Shown here piece after piece: positions 31,178-32,968 of a stretch of 32,968 nt of DNA. Every line of letters starts with the position of its first letter. Within the stretch, counting starts at the first letter, position 1. The DNA comes from Paenibacillus cremeus (GTDB lineage Bacteria; Bacillota; Bacilli; Paenibacillales; NBRC-103111), in contig NZ_VNJI01000055.1 in NCBI RefSeq assembly GCF_007786445.1, forward strand, positions 17,212 through 50,179. Direction: 5' to 3'. A program made the translations under genes and the position numbers. The notes under the pieces are model-generated. The model was not told the origin of the DNA, searched no databases, and worked only from the letters and a program-made list of their open reading frames with translations.

Positions 31178-32161
31178 TTGAAAGGAAAGGCGGTCATTTT
31201 TACGAATAAAATGCAGGTCGAATGGATAGACGTAGATATCCCCGATCCCGGCGAAACGGATGTCGTTATCGACATCAAACATTCATGGATCAGTATCGGT
31301 ACGGAGTCGTCTTATTTGCGCGGTGAGCGCATTAAAGGTGAAGTGCCTTACCAGGAAGGCGATCCGTGGCCGTTTCCGATTGCGGCCGGCTACCAGAAAA
31401 CAGGCATCGTCAGAGCTGTCGGCAGCGCCGTACGGCACGTCAAAGAAGGAGATTGGGTATTCGCCTCGGCCAGCCGCGTCTCGGGAATGTTTACTCCTTC
31501 GGGCGGGCACGTCGATCCTGCTGTCATCGACGGTAGTCAAGTGTGGAAGCTGCCGGAAGGAGCGTCGGCTGTCGCTTATTCCGGACTCGTACTGACCCAG
31601 GTAGGCTATAACTGCGGAAGCAGGCCAGCGCTTGCGGAAGGCCAGACGTCAGTTGTCATCGGCGACGGGCTTGTCGGCCAGTGGGCGGCGCAAACGCTGC
31701 TGCACCGGGGGGCTAACGTTATCGTATTGGGCAGGCATCAAACGAGGCTGAACCGTCTGAACCCGCGAATTCGCGGATTTAATACGAATGAACACCGGTT
31801 GTCCGACATCCTGGATTCATGTGGTCCCATATCGGTAGTTGTTGACACCGTAGGTTCGATGGCCACGGTCAATGCAATCGAACCCGTGATGACCCGGGAC
31901 AGCCACTGGGTATCGGCGGGGTTTCTCGGAACAACCGGCATTGTGGATATTCAAAAATTGCGGGATAAAGAGATGACGCTTCACACTCCGTCAGGCTGGA
32001 CGAAACCCCGCATAGATCAGACGCTGATGGGTATCCAAGAAGGCTGGCTACTTACCGAACCGCTCATTTCTCACCGGTTCCCCGCGGAACAAGCGGCTGA
32101 AGCGTGGCGGACGATATTGGAAGACAAGGGTCAGTGCCTGGGCGTTGTATTGGACTGGTAA
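31178..32161 (+). CDS. Medium-chain dehydrogenase (MDR family), second
   Basis: 327 residues from TTG 31178, with GGAGGG about 8 nt upstream. SWISIGTESSYLRGE carries the IS-x-GTE box found in BchC-like and bi-domain oxidoreductases of the MDR superfamily. Then come PFPIAAGYQKTGIVRAVGSA and the nucleotide-binding VIGDGLVGQWAAQTLLHRGA. The usual GHE zinc motif is replaced by AGYQKTG, so the active site differs from the first enzyme and zinc may be absent. The two genes are probably transcribed together under the divergent AraC protein and could perform successive oxidations of one compound. Confidence 0.85.
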   Translation: MKGKAVIFTNKMQVEWIDVDIPDPGETDVVIDIKHSWISIGTESSYLRGERIKGEVPYQEGDPWPFPIAAGYQKTGIVRAVGSAVRHVKEGDWVFASASRVSGMFTPSGGHVDPAVIDGSQVWKLPEGASAVAYSGLVLTQVGYNCGSRPALAEGQTSVVIGDGLVGQWAAQTLLHRGANVIVLGRHQTRLNRLNPRIRGFNTNEHRLSDILDSCGPISVVVDTVGSMATVNAIEPVMTRDSHWVSAGFLGTTGIVDIQKLRDKEMTLHTPSGWTKPRIDQTLMGIQEGWLLTEPLISHRFPAEQAAEAWRTILEDKGQCLGVVLDW

Positions 32162-32173
32162 CTCTTTTGAGCC

Positions 32174-32241
32174 ATGCAAAACCGGGAGATATGTATCTCC
32201 ATTGCATCAAGGGGGCTTCGGCATACAGCCGGAGCCCCCTT
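32174..32241 (+). terminator. Tandem hairpins after the dehydrogenase operon
   Basis: First ATGCAA...TTGCAT enclosing GGAGATA-TG-TATCTCC (32174-32207), then AAGGGGGCTTCGGC / GCCGGAGCCCCCTT (32209-32241), a very strong stem with one mismatch. Only a short T-stretch follows (TATT). The second hairpin is the likely terminator. Confidence 0.7.
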
Positions 32242-32423
32242 ATTGGGCAGCAGTTGTCCATCGGAGTACGACTGCGGCAATCCAGCTGCGAAGTTGGGTG
32301 CCGCTGCATTTCCTATGCCCAGCTGTGCCCCCATCTTCCACTTCGGTTCTTGAATTCGGCTATGAGCCCCTTCATTTCAGAGCCCGTCGGAAATAATATA
32401 AAGCTCTCGTCAATTAGTTCCAA

Positions 32424-32639
32424 CTAAATGCATGACTTCATCGGAAAGATTGTATTCGGAGAACACGACCATCTTAACTTTAATACCTCTATTCCATCAT
32501 CGGGAAAAATTATAGGAGCCATCCGCAAGGAAACTGTAACATCGCCTCCTTTTGCTCTATTATCTCTACAGAAAATATATAATCCGATTGCATCAGAAAA
32601 GCGTTTTACAAATACACAATAGTCATCTTTCGAAATCAA
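32424..32639 (-). CDS. Hypothetical protein or gene remnant, 71 aa
   Basis: The frame from TTG 32639 reads MISKDDYCVFVKRFSDAIGL, then GGDVTVSLRMAPIIFPDDGI and ends KSCI. Composition is protein-like (balanced, with beta-strand pattern), but the start has no Shine-Dalgarno, and the IS110 end begins only about 50 nt upstream. It may be a gene whose 5' part was lost. I do not recognise a family. The rest of 32242-32690 has no convincing gene. Confidence 0.3.
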   Translation of the reverse strand: MISKDDYCVFVKRFSDAIGLYIFCRDNRAKGGDVTVSLRMAPIIFPDDGIEVLKLRWSCSPNTIFPMKSCI

Positions 32640-32690
32640 AGGAGGTTTTTTTTATATCCAATTTTCTCTATCTCTATGTATCCTGTTTGT

Positions 32691-32868
32691 CATAATGAAC
32701 GGCGGCCCACATTCGCCTAACGTATATTGAAATGATTCAAACTATACTCCCGTTAGTCATAATGAACGAGGCGGCCCCATTCGCTTAGCGTAGGTTACAT
32801 TTGGTAACAATGTGTAGTGGATTCTACTAAAACCAAATGCAGAGCTACATTCGAAAGGAGCCGCTATT
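32691..32868 (+). mobile_element. Left non-coding end of an IS110-family element (candidate bridge RNA region)
   Basis: Two direct repeats of about 35 bp start with CATAATGAAC (32691 and 32758) and continue GGCGGCC...ATTCGCCTAACGTA with small differences. They lie just upstream of an IS110 transposase start. In IS110-group elements the non-coding left end is known to encode the bridge RNA that selects target and donor DNA. The exact element boundary is not visible. Confidence 0.5.
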
Positions 32869-32968
32869 ATGAAGGATTACACAAAATTTGTTGGTTTAGA
32901 CGTATCAAAAGATTCAATTTCTGTTGCTGTTGCAGATACAGGACGTGGTGAGCCACGTTTTCTCGGAA
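32869..32968 (+). CDS. IS110-family transposase, N-terminal part, cut by the window edge
   Basis: ATG 32869 has AAAGGAG 8 nt upstream. The visible 33 residues begin MKDYTKFVGLDVSKDSISVA, then VADTGRGEPRF: the first strand of the DEDD (RuvC-like) domain of IS110 transposases, with the first catalytic Asp in GLDVSKD (Asp11). The frame is open to the window end, so this copy may be intact, unlike the two fragments at 4.4 and 20.4 kb. Confidence 0.9.
   Translation, partial: MKDYTKFVGLDVSKDSISVAVADTGRGEPRFLG

Overview
The window comes from an endospore-forming Gram-positive bacterium of the Bacillales, most likely Paenibacillaceae. The evidence is two complete gerABC-type germinant receptor operons, an alpha/beta-type small acid-soluble spore protein, an SLH-domain surface protein, consensus Bacillus-type ribosome binding sites with GTG/TTG starts, a cre-like site, and IS110/IS3 remnants. 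Genus is an inference from protein style, not from a marker gene.

Layout. 1-1.1 kb: 3' end of an SLH-type surface protein (second copy of the gene at 10.7-11.8 kb) and a LysM protein. 1.2-4.0 kb: a DUF4260 membrane protein, then a serine hydrolase and its TetR regulator, each preceded by the same 20-bp palindrome. 4.0-6.9 kb: a repeat-rich zone with two non-coding repeat families (called A and B here), an IS110 transposase fragment and a VanY-type D,D-carboxypeptidase lipoprotein. 7.0-10.4 kb: first ger operon (+). 10.7-11.8 kb: full SLH protein. 12.0-12.8 kb: N6-adenine methylase fragment and a CBO0543-family membrane protein. 13.0-16.6 kb: second ger operon (-). 16.7-19.0 kb: debris (IS3 fragment, tyrosine recombinase fragment, two frameshifted genes, a possible structured leader). 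19.1-20.2 kb: metallophosphoesterase. 20.3-21.0 kb: second IS110 fragment plus the largest family-B array. 21.2-26.3 kb: two translationally coupled FAD oxidoreductases (one with HEAT-like repeats), an AraC regulator and a sugar-type solute-binding lipoprotein with promoter and cre-like site. 26.7-28.9 kb: SASP, beta-carbonic anhydrase and three broken genes (XRE repressor, histidine phosphatase, DUF1436/CdiI-like). 29.1-32.2 kb: an AraC regulator facing two MDR dehydrogenases. The right edge enters an IS110 element whose left end may encode a bridge RNA.

Functionally the intact genes form independent modules: spore germination (two receptors), envelope proteins (SLH, LysM, VanY), a TetR-controlled hydrolase, and two AraC-controlled redox cassettes with likely carbohydrate-related roles. 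The most unusual material is non-coding: families A and B form long palindromes, recur in several places, and family B begins exactly where an IS110 gene is cut off. All family names rest on reading motifs by eye; no database search was possible.
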